DNA of 64,000 nucleotides from Diplolepis rosae (taxonomy: Eukaryota > Arthropoda > Insecta > Hymenoptera > Diplolepididae): positions 3,348,001 to 3,412,000 of the forward strand of contig JAPYXD010000715.1 in assembly GCA_030998225.1 (NCBI GenBank). The letters are read 5' to 3'. Position 1 is the stretch's first letter, and each line of letters begins with the position of its first letter. The translations under genes and the position numbers were made by a program. Below are positions 1 to 12,782 of this stretch, piece by piece. Under the pieces are notes generated by a model, which was given only the letters and a program-made list of their open reading frames with translations, did no database searches and was not told the origin of the DNA.

Positions 1-563
1 GCGGGCACACATTGGTTACAAAATGACCATAGAAAAAGAAAACGAAAAAATTCGCGCTCATAATACCTAGAAATTAATAAATTATTAGAGGTGGTCACTA
101 ATTCTGAGGGAGAACCGATAAGCGCGCTTTCATCATTGAAAGCTTAACTCGAAGCATTCTACATCCAACTTTGTAAGCAAATTAATGGCGGCGGGGGGGG
201 GGGTGTCTTAACACTCTTTAAATCCGATCGCTACATACGAGTTAACAGGATGGGAGATGCAAAGCTCATACCTTAGCATTCCATTCAAAACACTAATTTT
301 TCACAATCCAATTCTTTTTTATTTTAGTAAAAATCCCACTGAGAAAACGACAATTACAATAATTCGTGTTCAATATCACGAAATATTGGGTTGGAATCAA
401 AGTCACTTCGCTTTTTTACGCTAGATGACTTTAGTCGTCGAAGTCGTTCTCCATTACAAACTTCAGACCGTATATGGTATTTGCAGATGACGTTTCATAG
501 ATTATTGAGTAAAAAAAAAGTTTCAATTTTTGTTGTTTATTTATTGTTTTTCATTGATTTGAA
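1..563. other. Unassigned AT-rich flank
   Basis: No gene or recognisable repeat boundary is visible. A run of twelve G lies at 192-203. The open frame covering 391-630 has no ATG start and overlaps the mariner N-terminus in another frame, so it is not called. Confidence 0.4.
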
Positions 564-2095
564 ATGGAGATTCCAGACGGTCATTTTCGTGACATTTTAC
601 TTTATTACTTCCGAAAAGGTAAAAACGTAGTGTAAGCTCGGAAAAAGTTGTATGATGTTTATAATAAAAAATCATTAACAGAACGCCAGTGCCAGAATTG
701 GTTTGCTGGTTTCCATTCCGGATATTTTGACCTCAAAGATGCATCACGCTCTGGACGCCCAACTGAAGTTGATGACGACAAAATAAAAGCAATGATAGAA
801 AATAACCGGCGTAGTACGACACGAGAGATCGCAGAGAAGCTTGACATATTACATACATGTGTTGAAAGACATTTAAAACAACTTGGTTACGTTAATAAGC
901 TCGATATTTGCGTTCCTCACTAATTGAACGAAATTCAACTCACCAAACGAATTTCCATTTGCGATTCACTGCTGAAACGTTACGAAATCGATCCATTTTT
1001 AATACGAATCATAACGGGCGATGACAAATGGGTTGTTTACGATAACGTCGTGCGAAAAAGATCATGGAGCAAGCAAGATGAGCCTGCACAATCGACATCA
1101 AAAGCCGATATTCATCAAAAGAAGGATATGCTGAGTGTTTGGTATGATTTCAAAGGTATTGTTTATTTTAACCTGCTCCCAAGGAACCAAACCGTATACA
1201 ACCGTACAGTTGATTCAGTTTTTTGCCTCTAAGAACCAAACTTTTTACGAAAGTGGAATTAGTTAACACATTAACAATTAACTATTGACAATTTGACAAC
1301 CAATCCATCGAATAATGATGAATAATCATTTACTGATTTTTCAGTAATTAAGATTACGAATTGTCAATTGAATAAAAACAAGGGAGCATTGAAATGAAGA
1401 ATTACCAAATTACCTAAAACTGTTCCACCAAACTGCCCTATTGCGAGCTGACGAGCCAGGGCAAGTTGAATTAACAAATGCAGTCAGAAGAAGAATTTCG
1501 TAGATACAAGTTCAATATTCTTAAAATCACCTCGTGGCAATTAAGACGCCCATCGGTGGTTCACAGTAAAATCGTGTTTAAAAAATGTTTAACGATGTTT
1601 CTCCAGACGTTGCTCTTTCCGACTACCATTTGTTTCGATCGATGGCACAAGGCCTGGCTAATCAGCATTTCCGCTCTTATGAAGAAGTCAAAGAATGGAT
1701 CGATTGGTAGACCGCCTCAGAAGACGCATCGTTTTTTCGAGAAGTATCCGACAATTGCCTATACTATTACTACATTTACTACATTTCAGCCAAAATGAGG
1801 GCTTAGTTCACGCTTGGCATACATTTGGAATGAGCTTCGTAAATCAAAGCAGAGTTGAACGAAGTTCACGATGACTCTGGACTATCGTTACCTGGGTCGC
1901 CGCCCAATTGAAGTCACCGCCGGTGTGGATAAGTATTTTAAAGGCTTTGAGACTTTCTAATTTTTTAAGCGGATAAAAAAATTGGAACACCGTTGGACCA
2001 AAAGTGAAGCTCCAAGGAGACTACGTTGAAACGTATAAGGTGAATCTTTTGAAAATAAAATTTGTTACTTGCTTTTTTATCTTAATAAGACAAAG
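564..2095 (+). mobile_element. Decayed mariner element (cecropia-like transposase)
   Basis: A mariner transposase relic starts at ATG 564. The N-terminal helix-turn-helix region runs through about 923 and includes the motif SGRPTEVDDDKI. It is followed by WVPHEL-like and TGDDKW (first catalytic Asp) motifs up to about 1230. The part carrying the second Asp (about 1232-1560) is replaced by unrelated AT-rich sequence. The third Asp region reads [16 protein letters not shown] near 1617-1660. A C-terminal GDYVE-like segment lies near 2010-2040. In-frame stops occur at about 633 and 921, with frameshifts later. The family cuts and pastes at TA dinucleotides; this copy cannot encode a working enzyme. 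Terminal inverted repeats could not be placed, so the limits are approximate. Confidence 0.8.
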
Positions 2096-2486
2096 TCCTT
2101 CGTAAATTAATTTGAAAAATGGTGAATTTCAAACACGACCTCAAGTCTCACACAAGTCTCACACGATATTGTAGGCGAAGAGATTAGAACGCATCTTTTA
2201 AGGAATTTTTACTTGATAAACTATTGATTTTTAGAACTTAGATAAAAGTGATTAAACACAAATATGAAACTTATAGGATTTATGAATCATGAAAATGTGA
2301 AATTTTCCAGATTATCTTTTTTTGACAGAGGTTCAATCCTGATATAATCCCTTCACCTAAAAAATTTTAAACTAGAAGTTTTTAAATTAGGAATACAGTA
2401 TTAACTCAATTTAAAATATAAGAAACAGAATAAATAATAAAATTAAGGAAGAATGTAACGATATATATAAGACAATTTTTCTTTAT
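2096..2486. other. No feature seen
   Basis: AT-rich sequence between the mariner relic and the left LTR. Nothing recognised. Confidence 0.4.
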
Positions 2487-2836
2487 TGAGGGTTTTCAAA
2501 GTAAAATAAACTAAAAATTGTTTCTCTGTAAACAAAGAAAATATTTTTTTATTTTACACATCCTGTTACCACTATTATTTATACTATATACAATCTTACC
2601 TGTAAACAAAGAAACGACATTTAATGTTTATTATCTATCACTTCCTTATTTACGCTCTATATAATTTTATCAACACGTTTTTATAGATCTTCCATCTGTC
2701 TTATCAACATGTCCTCGTCTCTCTTTTCTATCTCATTCTCTCCTTTTTAATCATAGGGGTTCCCTGTGTCAGCGATCACTCTACGATCGCGCGATGCACG
2801 GTAATATTTAAATGAAAGGAATACTATTTCTTTACA
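2487..2836 (-). repeat. 3' LTR of the Gypsy-type element
   Basis: About 94% identical by eye to 7169-7514. It shares the TTTATTGAGGGTTTTC start and the ATTTCTTTACA end seen on the plus strand. It lies next to the polypurine tract, so it is the downstream LTR of this minus-strand element. Confidence 0.88.
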
Positions 2837-2879
2837 TCTCCCCCACTCATGGTGAAAATTCTCAATTTTCTGTTTTTCT

Positions 2880-3990
2880 TTTATTTATTTCTTTTTTTTT
2901 CGCACGCGTCTTCTTCATATTCTGCTTCATCTGTCTCGTCTTCTTCCGTCTGAATCGGTTGTAACTTGGTTATATGAAAAAAAGTTGAATCAATTTTCTT
3001 CCTTCCTGTATTGATCTTGTAGATAGAATTTGATAGTTTTTCTATTATTTCAAAAGGGCCAATTTTTAGTTCGTCTAATTTTCTTCTATTCAGCTTGTTT
3101 CCGTTTTCTACGAAGACCTTGTCTCCTATGTTAAATTCATATTGTTTTCGATTTTTATCGAATAATTTTTTATTGTAATTGTGTCATTTTGCAGTGTTTT
3201 CTAATGCTATTTTCTCATCTTCAGTCCATTTATCCCCTGTCTTTTCTGCTTTCAATTCCTTCGGTAAGATATTCACATCTGTTCCGTCCAATAAATATTT
3301 TGGGGCAATGCCTGTGATCGAGTGTTCTGTTTCATTATATTTATCCACACACTCTCGTGCTGCCGTTGTCCAAGCTTTATTTTCTCCCTTCTCATTCATT
3401 TTACATCTTATTTTATTGACTAACGTTTGGTTCAGTCTTTCATTCAAACCGTTCGAGAATGGTGTGTTTACTGCTGTAAAAATTAGTTTTACATTATGCT
3501 TATCCAGAAACTCTTTAAATTCTTTGGAGTTAAGGCCTGGATATTGGTCTGTAAGAATTATTCCAATCTCATCTGTTTCCAGTACCTTCTTCAACAATTT
3601 AATGAAATCATTCGCGTTTTGCGTTTTTGAAGTTAAAACGAAAGCGTATCTTGTAAAGTAATCAACCAATAAAAGTAGATACTTTTTTGTTGATCTGGAT
3701 CCTCCAAAACCACCCATCGTGTCTATGGACATTATTTCAAATGGCTTTGTTGCTGGACCTAATAGTGACATCAATCCAAATTTTCCTTGGCCTCTTGTTT
3801 TATTCTTCTTACAGGTTTCGCAATTTTTAAAAATATTGGTTATATTCCTTGTTAAATTTTTCGCTGTGTATTTTGGACTAATTTTCTTTTGCATCTGTCT
3901 AATTCCAATATGACATAGGTTTTCATGCACTAGTTTTATGATTTTGTTGCTAAATTCTTCTGATAGAATAATTTTTTCTTTCTTTTTCAT
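2880..3990 (-). pseudogene. Gypsy integrase (degenerate)
   Basis: The frame from 3990 down to 3184 holds an HHCC-type zinc-binding region (LCHIG near the N-terminus, then CETCKKNKT) and the DDE catalytic core: SIDTMG with the first Asp, LTDQYPGLNSKEF with the second, and a glutamate in the LNERLNQT stretch. A TGA at about 3181-3183 interrupts the frame. Past it, the same frame continues to about 2880 and contains the GPF-type C-terminal module (KIGPFEIIEKL). The enzyme of this family inserts the cDNA into host DNA. The single nonsense codon separates the catalytic core from the C-terminal module. Confidence 0.85.
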
Positions 3991-4016
3991 TTTCTTACAG
4001 TAAATTCTATTTTTCT

Positions 4017-4677
4017 TTATCCAGACTTGTTTTTTTTTAATAATTCATTTGTCTGTTGTTCCGACATTATATCTTCTATTTTTATTAAATTCACTATTTC
4101 CAACAATTCGTCTCTGTTATCTTCAGCCTCTAACACAGGATTTCTGCTTAAACAGTCTGCTTCTAAGTTTTCCTTACCGGGTATATACCTTATTACAAAA
4201 TCATATTGAGATAAGTAATATGTTAGGTCTCCTAGCTCTTCATCTGTTCTAGCCTTTATATTCATATTTTCTAGGGGTTTATGGTCAGAATATATAATGA
4301 ATTGTCTTCCTGAAAGCCAGTGTTGCCAGTATTGTACGGCTTCTTTTATTGCAAGACACTCTAGGTATATGGCCTTTTTTCTTTTTTGGACTCCGTTCAA
4401 TTTTTTCGAAAAGTACCCTACTGGCTTTTTTTTTATCCGGTTGTGTTTGTTTCAATTCTGCTCCAATACCCTCCAGAGATGCATCTGTATATATTTGTAT
4501 TGGTAAGTCCTTGTCAAATATCTCCAGTATTGGAGGAGAGCACAAGAGCTCTTTTACTAGTTTGAATGATCTTTGACATTTTCCTGTCCATACAAATTTT
4601 TCGTTTTTTCTTAGTAGGTTATGCAATGGATCTAGAATTATTGCACAGTTCGGTATATACTCATGATAAAAGTTCAT
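4017..4677 (-). pseudogene. Gypsy RNase H domain and RT connection (degenerate)
   Basis: Two overlapping minus frames are separated by a frameshift near 4390. The upstream part reads as the region after the RT palm: DPLHNLLRK and a TDASLEGIGAEL segment that carries the first RNase H Asp. The downstream part contains ECLAIKEAVQYW, YSDHKPLE and a PGKENLEADCLSR segment, the conserved RNase H/tether signature of Ty3/Gypsy pol. Family knowledge says it degrades the RNA strand during reverse transcription. The frameshift and flanking stops show it is not functional. Confidence 0.82.
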
Positions 4678-4783
4678 TTTTCCTAAAAATTTTCCAATGT
4701 TTTTCTGTGTTGTTGGGGTTGGAAAGTTTTTTATTGAGATTAAATTATCTTTTACAGGTCGTACTGAGTTTTTCTGAATTATA

Positions 4784-6000
4784 TCACCAAGGTATTTTAC
4801 GGCAGTCTGAAGCGAATGTACATTTTTTAGATTTTAGTCTAAAACCTTCTTTTATTATTGCTTCTAGTATTCGTTTTATATGTTTTATGTGTTCTCCAAA
4901 AGAATGTGAATATATTAAGATATCATCAAGGTAATTTACCGCAAATCCAGTGAGTTCGTGTTTTCTTAAGATGTTGCTTAGTATCCTTTGGAAGATTGCT
5001 GGTGATGTTTTCAATCCGAAAGGTAGACAGGTCCATTGAAAGTGTCCATCTTGAGTGACAAATCCTGTTTTTTTCTATCCTCAATTCGTAGTGGTATGGA
5101 CCAAAATGCTGAGTTTATATCTAACGTAGTGAAGTATTTGCAATTTCTTGTTTTCATTATTAGGTCATCTATTAATGGAAATAGTTGAGCCTGTAGCATA
5201 ATAATTTTATTCAATTTTCTGAAATCTACGCATAATCTTGATCTTTTTTTATCATCCTTTTTATATGCCAGTGTAACTGGGGCTGCAAAAGGGCTGTACG
5301 ATTCTTCTATTAAATTTCTCTTTAGCAATATAGATATCTGTTCTTCTATTTCTTTCTTGTCTTCTATTGTGCATTTGTATGGCCTCTTGCTGCAGTATTT
5401 ATCTACTAGTAGATTTATGTGAGCTTTATAGTCTTTAACAGTTCCAATGTCGTATTTATATTTGGCAAATACAGTTTTGTAATCTCCTATTATTTTTCCT
5501 ATCTCATTTTTCTTTTGGTAGTCCAAATGATCTATTGTAATCTCAAATTCTTTCTCTTGTATGTGTTCGTTAAAATTAATCGAATACATTTCCATCTTAC
5601 TATCTTTATCTTCTTCTTTGTTCGAGTTTTTCTCAATTGTATTTTTTAATGTTTATATATCTGATTTATTTTTTTGTTCTATCTTCAAATTTTCATTTTG
5701 AGTAAGCCTAAATTTTTTTATCATATCTAACCCTATTATGAAATCATCAAAATCTTCTTCTTTAATTATATATATATCCATTTCTTCTTCTATTTAAAAA
5801 ATCTTTATTTTTATAGTTTTCAAACCATCCGTTTTCTTTACATCATTAACCGTTTTCATGCATGCTGTATTTACGTTTTCTATTTTTTTCTTTTACTTTT
5901 ATCAGTCTCGAATTTATTAGAGAGATCTGTGAACCTGAGTCATAAACGCCACTTACCTCTAATTTATCTTCTATTAGTAGTTTGATCTTAATTAATGGTG
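4784..6000 (-). pseudogene. Gypsy protease and reverse transcriptase (degenerate)
   Basis: An aspartic protease signature (DSGSQISL) reads on the minus strand near 5900-5950 in a broken frame. The RT frame 5595-5011 contains CVDFRKLNKI and FTTLDINSAFWSIPL (RT motifs 2 and 3). A frameshift near 5010 leads to the frame with NYLDDILIYSHS, which carries the YLDD catalytic motif. The residues needed for catalysis are recognisable, but the frame is interrupted at the 5010 boundary and again before RNase H. Confidence 0.85.
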
Positions 6001-6055
6001 TAATCTCTCGTTTTTTTATCTGTGTTTAAATCTACTTCTAACACAGAATTACTAT

Positions 6056-7113
6056 TCAAATTTCTAACTTGGTTCGTTTTTTCGTATTTGGTATTTTTGT
6101 CTTGAACCAAATTACTTCCTCGGGGTGATATCTACTCCCTTTATTCAAGTTTTCACACGTTTTACACGGTTTTTTTCCTTCAACTCTTATTTTGACTCCA
6201 AAGTTACTATTGTTCGATTTTGTAATTTTTTTGTATACTATACCTTCGCATTTTCTAATTTCGTTAAATAAATCTGTACTATCTTTCAGATTGTCTCTGT
6301 TTATTTTATTTAAGGTAAATTCTGGTAAACCAGTTGCAATGAGATCGATCAATGTTCTTTGATCAATATATTTGTTCATGTCTAGTATGAGTCTTTCTTT
6401 TTTCATCGCATAATCAATTAAGAGCCCTTCCTGATATCTGAATGCAAATGCGTGTGACCACAGCCTCTGTTTTGAAATGTTTCTAGGAATTTTTCTTTCC
6501 ACTCTTTCCATTCAGAATTCATTGTTAGTTTTGTTGCCATTGACCTGTACCAATCCAAACAGGATTTTTCTAAAAATAATCTCAAAATTTCTATTTTTGT
6601 TTCATCTGTTGTTACGTTGAATCGTATACACTCTTTTTCAAAAGTTTCCATCCATTGTGTTGCACTCGAATTTTTACTTGTGAATTTCTCTAAAATAAAT
6701 TTTTCTGCGATGTGTTTTAGATTTTGTTGACCTTCTTTTTTTTCTGTTGCTTCAACTAATTTTTCTAGAATTTTTTTAAAGTCATCCTTGTTTTCTACTT
6801 CTTGTTCTTTAACTATTTCTTCTAAATATTGATCCATAAATTGTATGTTTTCATCTTCATCTATATATGTATCTTTCAGAGCTCCTTCTACTTTTATGCA
6901 AACTTTTCTGGTTTGATGTCTTCTTTTTAAGCTATTTTTTACTTTTGCAAAATTAAGTGTCTTTATAATTTCTTTGTGATTGTTTATTGTTCTTACATCC
7001 TCCGGTATTGCAAAACATTTTCCCTCTTCCGAAGTGATTGAGGTTATGGCAATCACGTTTGTTTTTCCATCACTTCCTGCTATTACAGCAAATTCAAACT
7101 GGAGTTTTACCAT
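6056..7113 (-). pseudogene. Gypsy gag (degenerate)
   Basis: The frame begins at ATG 7113, about 55 bp inside the upstream LTR, and runs to 6418. It overlaps a second frame (6511-6056) through a frameshift. The segment with TQWMETFEKECIRF and WYRSMATKL followed by WKEKFLETF resembles the capsid domain of insect Gypsy gag proteins. A short Cys pair (CKTCENL) near the end may be what remains of a zinc knuckle. Function by family: particle assembly and RNA packaging. Confidence 0.72.
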
Positions 7114-7168
7114 TTTCTCTCTTTTATTGTGACTAGAAATGTCATTTTATAAGACTTTCTTGCTTTAT

Positions 7169-7514
7169 TGAGGGTTTTCAAAGTAAAATAAACTAAAAAT
7201 TGTTTCTCTGTAAACAAAGAAAATATTTTTTTATTTTACACATCCTATTACCACTATTATTTATACTATATACAATCTCACCTGTAAACAAAGAAACGAC
7301 ATTTAAAGTTTATTATCTATCACTTCCTTATTTACACTCTATATTATTTTATCAATACGTTTTTATAAATCTTTCATCTGTCTCATCAACATGTCTTCGT
7401 CTCTCTTTTCTATCTCTTTCTCTCCTTCTTAATCTTAGTGGTTCCCTGTATAACCACTCTACGATCGCGCGATGTGCGGTAGTATTTAAATGAAAGGAAT
7501 ACTATTTCTTTACA
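7169..7514 (-). repeat. 5' LTR of the Gypsy-type element
   Basis: Partner of 2487-2836. It contains an AATAAA signal on the minus strand close to its inner end. The flanking bases after 7514 (TATA) do not match the left flank cleanly. Confidence 0.88.
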
Positions 7515-10500
7515 TATATTTAAATAATATTAATAATAAAATTTAATTGATGCATAGAGCCAAGTAAACTTTACTTGAACCATAAAGTTATTTCCATTTT
7601 CCGTGTATATAGGGTGCAGTTGTGAATTTCAGAGAAAATTATTTTGCAGGCTGAAAACAGTGTGTTTAATTCAAGATGTTTATGATGCGGAAGCCACCAG
7701 TATAATAATCGTATTTTATATTTATATTGTATATACCGATTAAAAGTGTTCATTTTCAATCATTGAAGATTATTTTAAAAAACTACCATGGTTCCCGAAA
7801 AATTTAATGATTTGAAACTTATCAGCTGCACTTAAGTTTGAATTTTGTACTTCAAAGTACGATGATATAAAATGTAATTAGAAAATTAATTACTACGATA
7901 ATTGTAACGACAGTCTCACTAGCAAGGGAAGACGCCAACGAAAATGTCGCACAAATACCCAACGTGATCTTATTTACAGGGCGCCAGGTACTGATCTGTA
8001 GTACCGAATGAAATTAAATTTTGCAACTTTAGCTTTATTTCCAACAATTCTGACCTCTAGTCATTTCTTAATAAATTACTATGCTTAATAATATTCTAGT
8101 ATTCCCGGTTAAGTCGGTAGAGGGGAACGTGGGGGCGAACACTTGGATAGGTCGAACACAAAACAATAGAAATTTTGAAATAAATAATACACTTATAAAG
8201 CTGATATGGATAAAATAACATAAACTTAATTTATTAATAAAGTATTAACCAGAATAACATCAATTACTTCTCTACAGCAATTACGCATCAAAATATTCAA
8301 ACTTGTTTAAATTGAAAAGTTCAGTAACTGCTATCCTGACTCAATCTAACCTTGATTGACATAACTATGCTATGGTATTAATATGTGATATAAGTTGAGA
8401 AACTCAACTTCTCTTCACTACACGGCAAGATCTCTAAATGCTTAAAACTAATTCTTTCTAATTTTATATTTAATGAAATTCTCTCAAGTACTACTTACAG
8501 ATACGGCATCAACAATTTAAAATTTCTAATTATTTACTGAAACTTATTTATGACCTTGTCTTCACTCTCAGCTGAAAGCATAATGTCAACAGAAAATCAA
8601 CAACATTTACATTCAAACTCAAATCTCTACTCTGGGCTATCTTGACTCTATAATTTTAACTTAATAAATTTAGAATTTACACTTTTACTTTCTACTCTAA
8701 CTTAAATCTCAATTATATACCTAAATCTAACTTCACTTTATATTCTAATGTTATAATTCACTGGCTAGAATTCCCTAATGCTAACCTATAACATAGCCGC
8801 CCTCAGCGTGCTTTTATTTTTGTCGGGAGAGAGGACGTGATCGGGCGCCTACCTGGGTTCCAGACACTCCGCTGAGAATTCTATTGTTTACTCTGCCTTA
8901 TTGGCTGATTTTGTCTTTACTGGCTACACGGCACCAACTCCTCTCCTTCCTCACAAAAAGGCACTCAAATATAAATAAAAAGAAAAATAGTTGAAGTAAT
9001 TTTACTCAACTCTGTCGATTAAACTTGCGCTTTAGGACATTTGAACATTTATTAAATCCTAGTCGGGTAAAATGAATTTGATAAATACCTAATTCACCTA
9101 AAGTAAATATCAATAAATGTTACATAGGAAATCGTAAGGAGTTGAGTAAAACCTTGTCGACGACAAGGCATTACAATGCGTCAGTGGGTTAACCTGAAAT
9201 ATATAAATATATCACCGACACTTGAAGTGCTTCGAACGGTAGTTGAGTAAAATGAGCATAGGCTGTATTATTTCAACTGGCAATGATATGGTTGCTATGG
9301 TTACAACAGTTTAAAAATAACATCGGTAGTGACAATAGCGCCACCACTTGTGGATAGCAAACATTATAATTCTTTCCCCTTTCCTCCTATATGAGTGGAC
9401 TTCTTGAAATATGTGTGCTTGATTTCAAAGCGCATAGCCCACACTCTCATCAGAGGCCCGAATTTCAGGATCAAATTAGGGAGGTGCCAAACATAGTGAT
9501 GCTTTGGTCTCATTTACAATACAAAAGTCTCAATAATGCATAAATATGAAAGTAAATCTCGAATCACTGTTAACTCTGTAATGATTGAAACATCCTATAC
9601 GAGTTCACGCACTCCAACGCATGACACTGTGATGTTGCCTCTATTGACAGATGTCTGCGGCGTCTTTAATGACTGACTGAATGCTCATTCGTGGCAGAAT
9701 CGTATTCAACACGTGATTGCGAAAAAAACACGACAAGATGTGACCCTATATTTCTGTGTTATTCTGGCATGACATTTTAACGCGTTAATCACACGTAAAT
9801 ACACAATGAATAGTACATTGGAAATATTCAACAAATCTTTTTCGTGAATAAACACAAATAAGTATCAATCATTGATACATATAAGTCTCTCATTTCAATT
9901 GCGAAATGTTGAGCTCAATCTTTTGCTATCGGGGCTTATAAGAACAAAAGCGACAGAAAAACATACTGACAGATCTGTAATTAAAAGTAGTCAAATTCAG
10001 ATTCTTTAATTCTTTTAAAATCATAATTAAGATTACCAACACCATATAATATATATTTTTACGTTCCCAACACACAAGAGTGTATTATTAATAAATGGAA
10101 ATGGCCAAGCAATTATATTATAAATATTTGCAATATATTTTTCATGACGAATGAAACATTAATTCAAAGTATAAAAAAGACATTCAATATTTTTCCATTT
10201 TGTATAAAGCAAACAATTTTTCTTTTAAAATAATTACCACAGCATATCAATATGAATTTAAAAATTTTATAGGGTTATGTAAACTTTTACAGATATGAAT
10301 GGTGGCAATGTAGACGGAGGTAAGGGGCAAAATGTCAATTCTATAGATAAATGTCTTTACTGAATATAATGAAAAATGGTTTTATACCAAAAAATCTTTT
10401 TTCAATCATGAATATGAAAATCGAATTTTCAGGTTAAGTTTTTGTCCTTAGAGTGCGAATAAATATTACTTCAGTTATTTGACATGCGGAAACAACAGGC

Positions 10501-11686
10501 ATCTTTATTTTACTGAGTCAATGAAGTCTAAAAGCAGGTATAAAAATAAGGATGATGTAGGCGATAATGTAGGCAGTGACAAAAATGTCAAACTCAACCA
10601 ATTAATTGAAAATTTATTAATATCAAATGACTATATTTCGATAATATCTTATACTATATTGTAATAGTAATAAACACCAGTAGATATTCCATAGTGAATA
10701 AATTCAATTTGATAAGAATGTTGAAGTATTCAAGTATTTAAATCATAAAAGATTTTTTTTCTTCACAAATCAAAAAACCAAATTTTGATAGGTTTTTTGC
10801 CCTATAAAATATCTCGTGGAACTTTCAAATTTTTTACAAATCGGATATGAATAACAAACGAGAATTCTCTAAGCAAAAAATATTGATAATTTTTTTTTTT
10901 TGCAGATGTGAAATGTATATACTCGAGTCTACTTCACAAAAAGTAAAAAGTCAAAGCATTATAGAGAGCAGCCACGTTCGTTTTTAGGTTGTATTTCATT
11001 AGGAAAATAAGAATACGTTATAGCCGTCAAAGTATTATTAGTAATATAATTGAAACTTACCATTTTTGTTTCTTCTATCCTCAAGATATTCATTTACTTG
11101 GGATCTAGCAATAGTATATTGCCTTATGAGAGACCAAACACAGCGATTGCAAAGAGTGTGCAGTTTGCTGTCCGAGCAAAGCGAGGAATCTGTTGTGTTT
11201 TGTTGCGAGTAATGTATATTATTTTTTATAGCAACTCTTTTGAGAATTTTATTTGATGTAACTGTAGAGAGGGTTCAAACTGCTATTTTTAACCCTACTT
11301 TTAAAGTTTCAACCCGCTTTACAGGTACTGAAAATCGGAGTTTTAAAAGAAGCGCTATGAAAAAATACTTTTTTAAATTAAGACAAAGAAATTTGACAAA
11401 GTCTCTCGAGCGGGAAGCCCTTCTCCGATATGCGAAGCACGGTTGCGCAATGGTGTATTGCGCATATGTTTTCAACCACTTTTATTGAAATTTCAACTAC
11501 AGTGCATATATTTTCAACTATCTTATTGAATTTTTAACTACAGTGTATGGATTTTACTTTAATACAGTACAATAATGAAATTCCAACCATTTTTGTAGTT
11601 GAAATTTTTTTGAATTTTCAATATATTTCTAACAGTGTAGACTTTTGAAATAAAGTAACTTAATTTGAAATAATTAGTATACTCAC
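7515..11686. other. Unassigned, intronic or downstream of the SKIC3 exon
   Basis: About 4.2 kb of AT-rich sequence lies downstream (minus-strand sense) of the SKIC3 exon. No exon continuing SKIC3 could be read here. A GC-richer patch at about 8805-8950 and degenerate 45-bp repeats (variants of TTTCAACTACAGTG) at about 11470-11550 are the only structure noticed. Confidence 0.4.
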
Positions 11687-11983
11687 TGATATGTTGTTGG
11701 ACAGCATCCGCCGCTACAATAATAGCGTGCATATTTTGAACGGTATACACATATAAATCATCTTTTTCAGCATGAGGATTTAAGAGTGTGCTCAAAACCC
11801 AATGAGAATATCCCATAGCAGCTTGACTATGATATCCAAGCTGTGTAGCATGTCTGAATAAATCCATGGCCTCTTTTCTTGCCAGTTTCTCCGCGAGTAT
11901 TGCTTGACCAATCCAGCTGTTAGCATATGCAGGATCTGCCCTCTGGGCCCAAGAGAACGCTTCATTGGCTCTATAAAAATCTC
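11687..11983 (-). CDS. SKIC3: SKIC3 (TTC37) internal exon, TPR region
   Basis: A 297-bp exon encoding TPR helices, with the stretches FSWAQRADPAYANSWIGQA and EAMDLFRHATQLGYHSQA. These correspond to the SKIC3/TTC37 region whose human counterpart has SYLMCWIGQALIAE and TMDLFRHTTEL. SKIC3 is the TPR scaffold of the cytoplasmic SKI complex, which feeds RNA to the exosome for 3'-5' decay. The acceptor reads TTTTTGAAG|GAGAT and the donor ATATCA|GTGAGT. The exon enters with two bases of a split Gly codon and exits after one base. The acceptor's polypyrimidine tract is weak. Joined to 39690-40009 the reading frame is continuous. Confidence 0.88.
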
Positions 11984-12109
11984 CTTCAAAAATAGTCACA
12001 TGAAAAATCTTTTAAACAATTAAGTCTCACAATAAATTCATGGCAGTGATCTAAATTTAATACGAAATAAGAATGAAGATATATGAAAAAATTGGTTTTG
12101 TAAGAGAGT

Positions 12110-12345
12110 TACATCAGTGCCCCGTGGGGGCACAGCCCTGCGGGCGGGAATTTTGGGGAAAGCGTCCCGCGATGCCTCACGGTCGCGTGCCGTCGCCGAG
12201 GACGCATTTCTGGTTCTGAAACGACAGGGATTAGAGAAAAAGTGTCGTCTGCCGCAGAGCCCGTGATTGCCGAGTGCCGCCGGGGTACATCCTTGTGGAT
12301 GTGGACTCTCCGTTTGCTGCTACCTTGAAGGACTTGTAAGTTGGT
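12110..12345. other. GC-rich repeat-like patch
   Basis: GC content is well above the surroundings, with short inverted pairs such as GTGCCCC/GGGGCAC at its start. Not recognised. It may be a fragment of a LINE or SINE-type element lying just upstream of the Gypsy gag relic. Confidence 0.35.
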
Positions 12346-12424
12346 AATAAATGAAGTAAACATCAGTTGTGCGTATTTCTCTGTATGATCCTTCTTGGCG
12401 TTCAAACACCTTTCCAAATCATGT

Positions 12425-12782
12425 TAAATTGGCCAGTTAAATTCAGAAATAATATAGATGATAGCCCAACATGTTTCTTAAATAATTTATTAAGGTTTAA
12501 AAGAGGATACAAAATCAACGAACAAGATATCTTAGAAAATTTAGACACCGTTTAAATAGGAGAAGCTCAAAGTTTGTATCAAGTAAAGAAAAGAAATTGG
12601 CACAACTTAGAAGAGTTTATACAAGAGTTTGAACAAGTTTATTTAAATGAGAAATACCTAAAAATAATTCACAACAACATAAAATTTTGCAACCAAAAGA
12701 AAAATCATGAAATCCATAGTTTTATAACAGAAATGAAGCAATCAATTGAAAAATTAGAGCCACTTCCAAACTTAGAAGTGCA
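12425..12782 (+). pseudogene. Gypsy-type gag relic, 5' part
   Basis: Reads as an insect Gypsy capsid: CFLNNLLRFKRGYK, then GEAQSLYQVKKRNWHN, then EFEQVYLNEKYLK, ending EKLEPLPNLEV at the edge of the giant inverted repeat. An in-frame TAA lies at about 12553. The frame resumes beyond 20639, so this gag was split by insertion. Confidence 0.78.

Larger units (their letters stand above)
2487..7514 (-). mobile_element. Gypsy-type LTR retrotransposon, full length but decayed
   Basis: Two direct repeats of about 350 bp bound the element. Between them on the minus strand lie gag, protease, reverse transcriptase, RNase H and integrase in the Gypsy (Ty3) order. The minus-strand LTR starts TGTAAAG and ends CCTCA, so it has TG...CA ends. 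A polypurine tract (GAGTGGGGGAGA on the minus strand, plus coordinates 2837-2848) abuts the downstream LTR. Frames are broken by several shifts and stops. The two LTRs differ at roughly 20 positions, which suggests an old insertion. No clean target duplication was found. No envelope-like frame is present. Confidence 0.9.

Noticed and set aside
192..203. Poly-G run as a structural element (also 33376-33386 and 55132-55144)
   Set aside because: Homopolymer runs alone give no evidence of function and are prone to sequencing error.
3179..3661. 160-codon plus-strand frame
   Set aside because: It is the antisense shadow of the Gypsy integrase, which has clear motifs on the minus strand.
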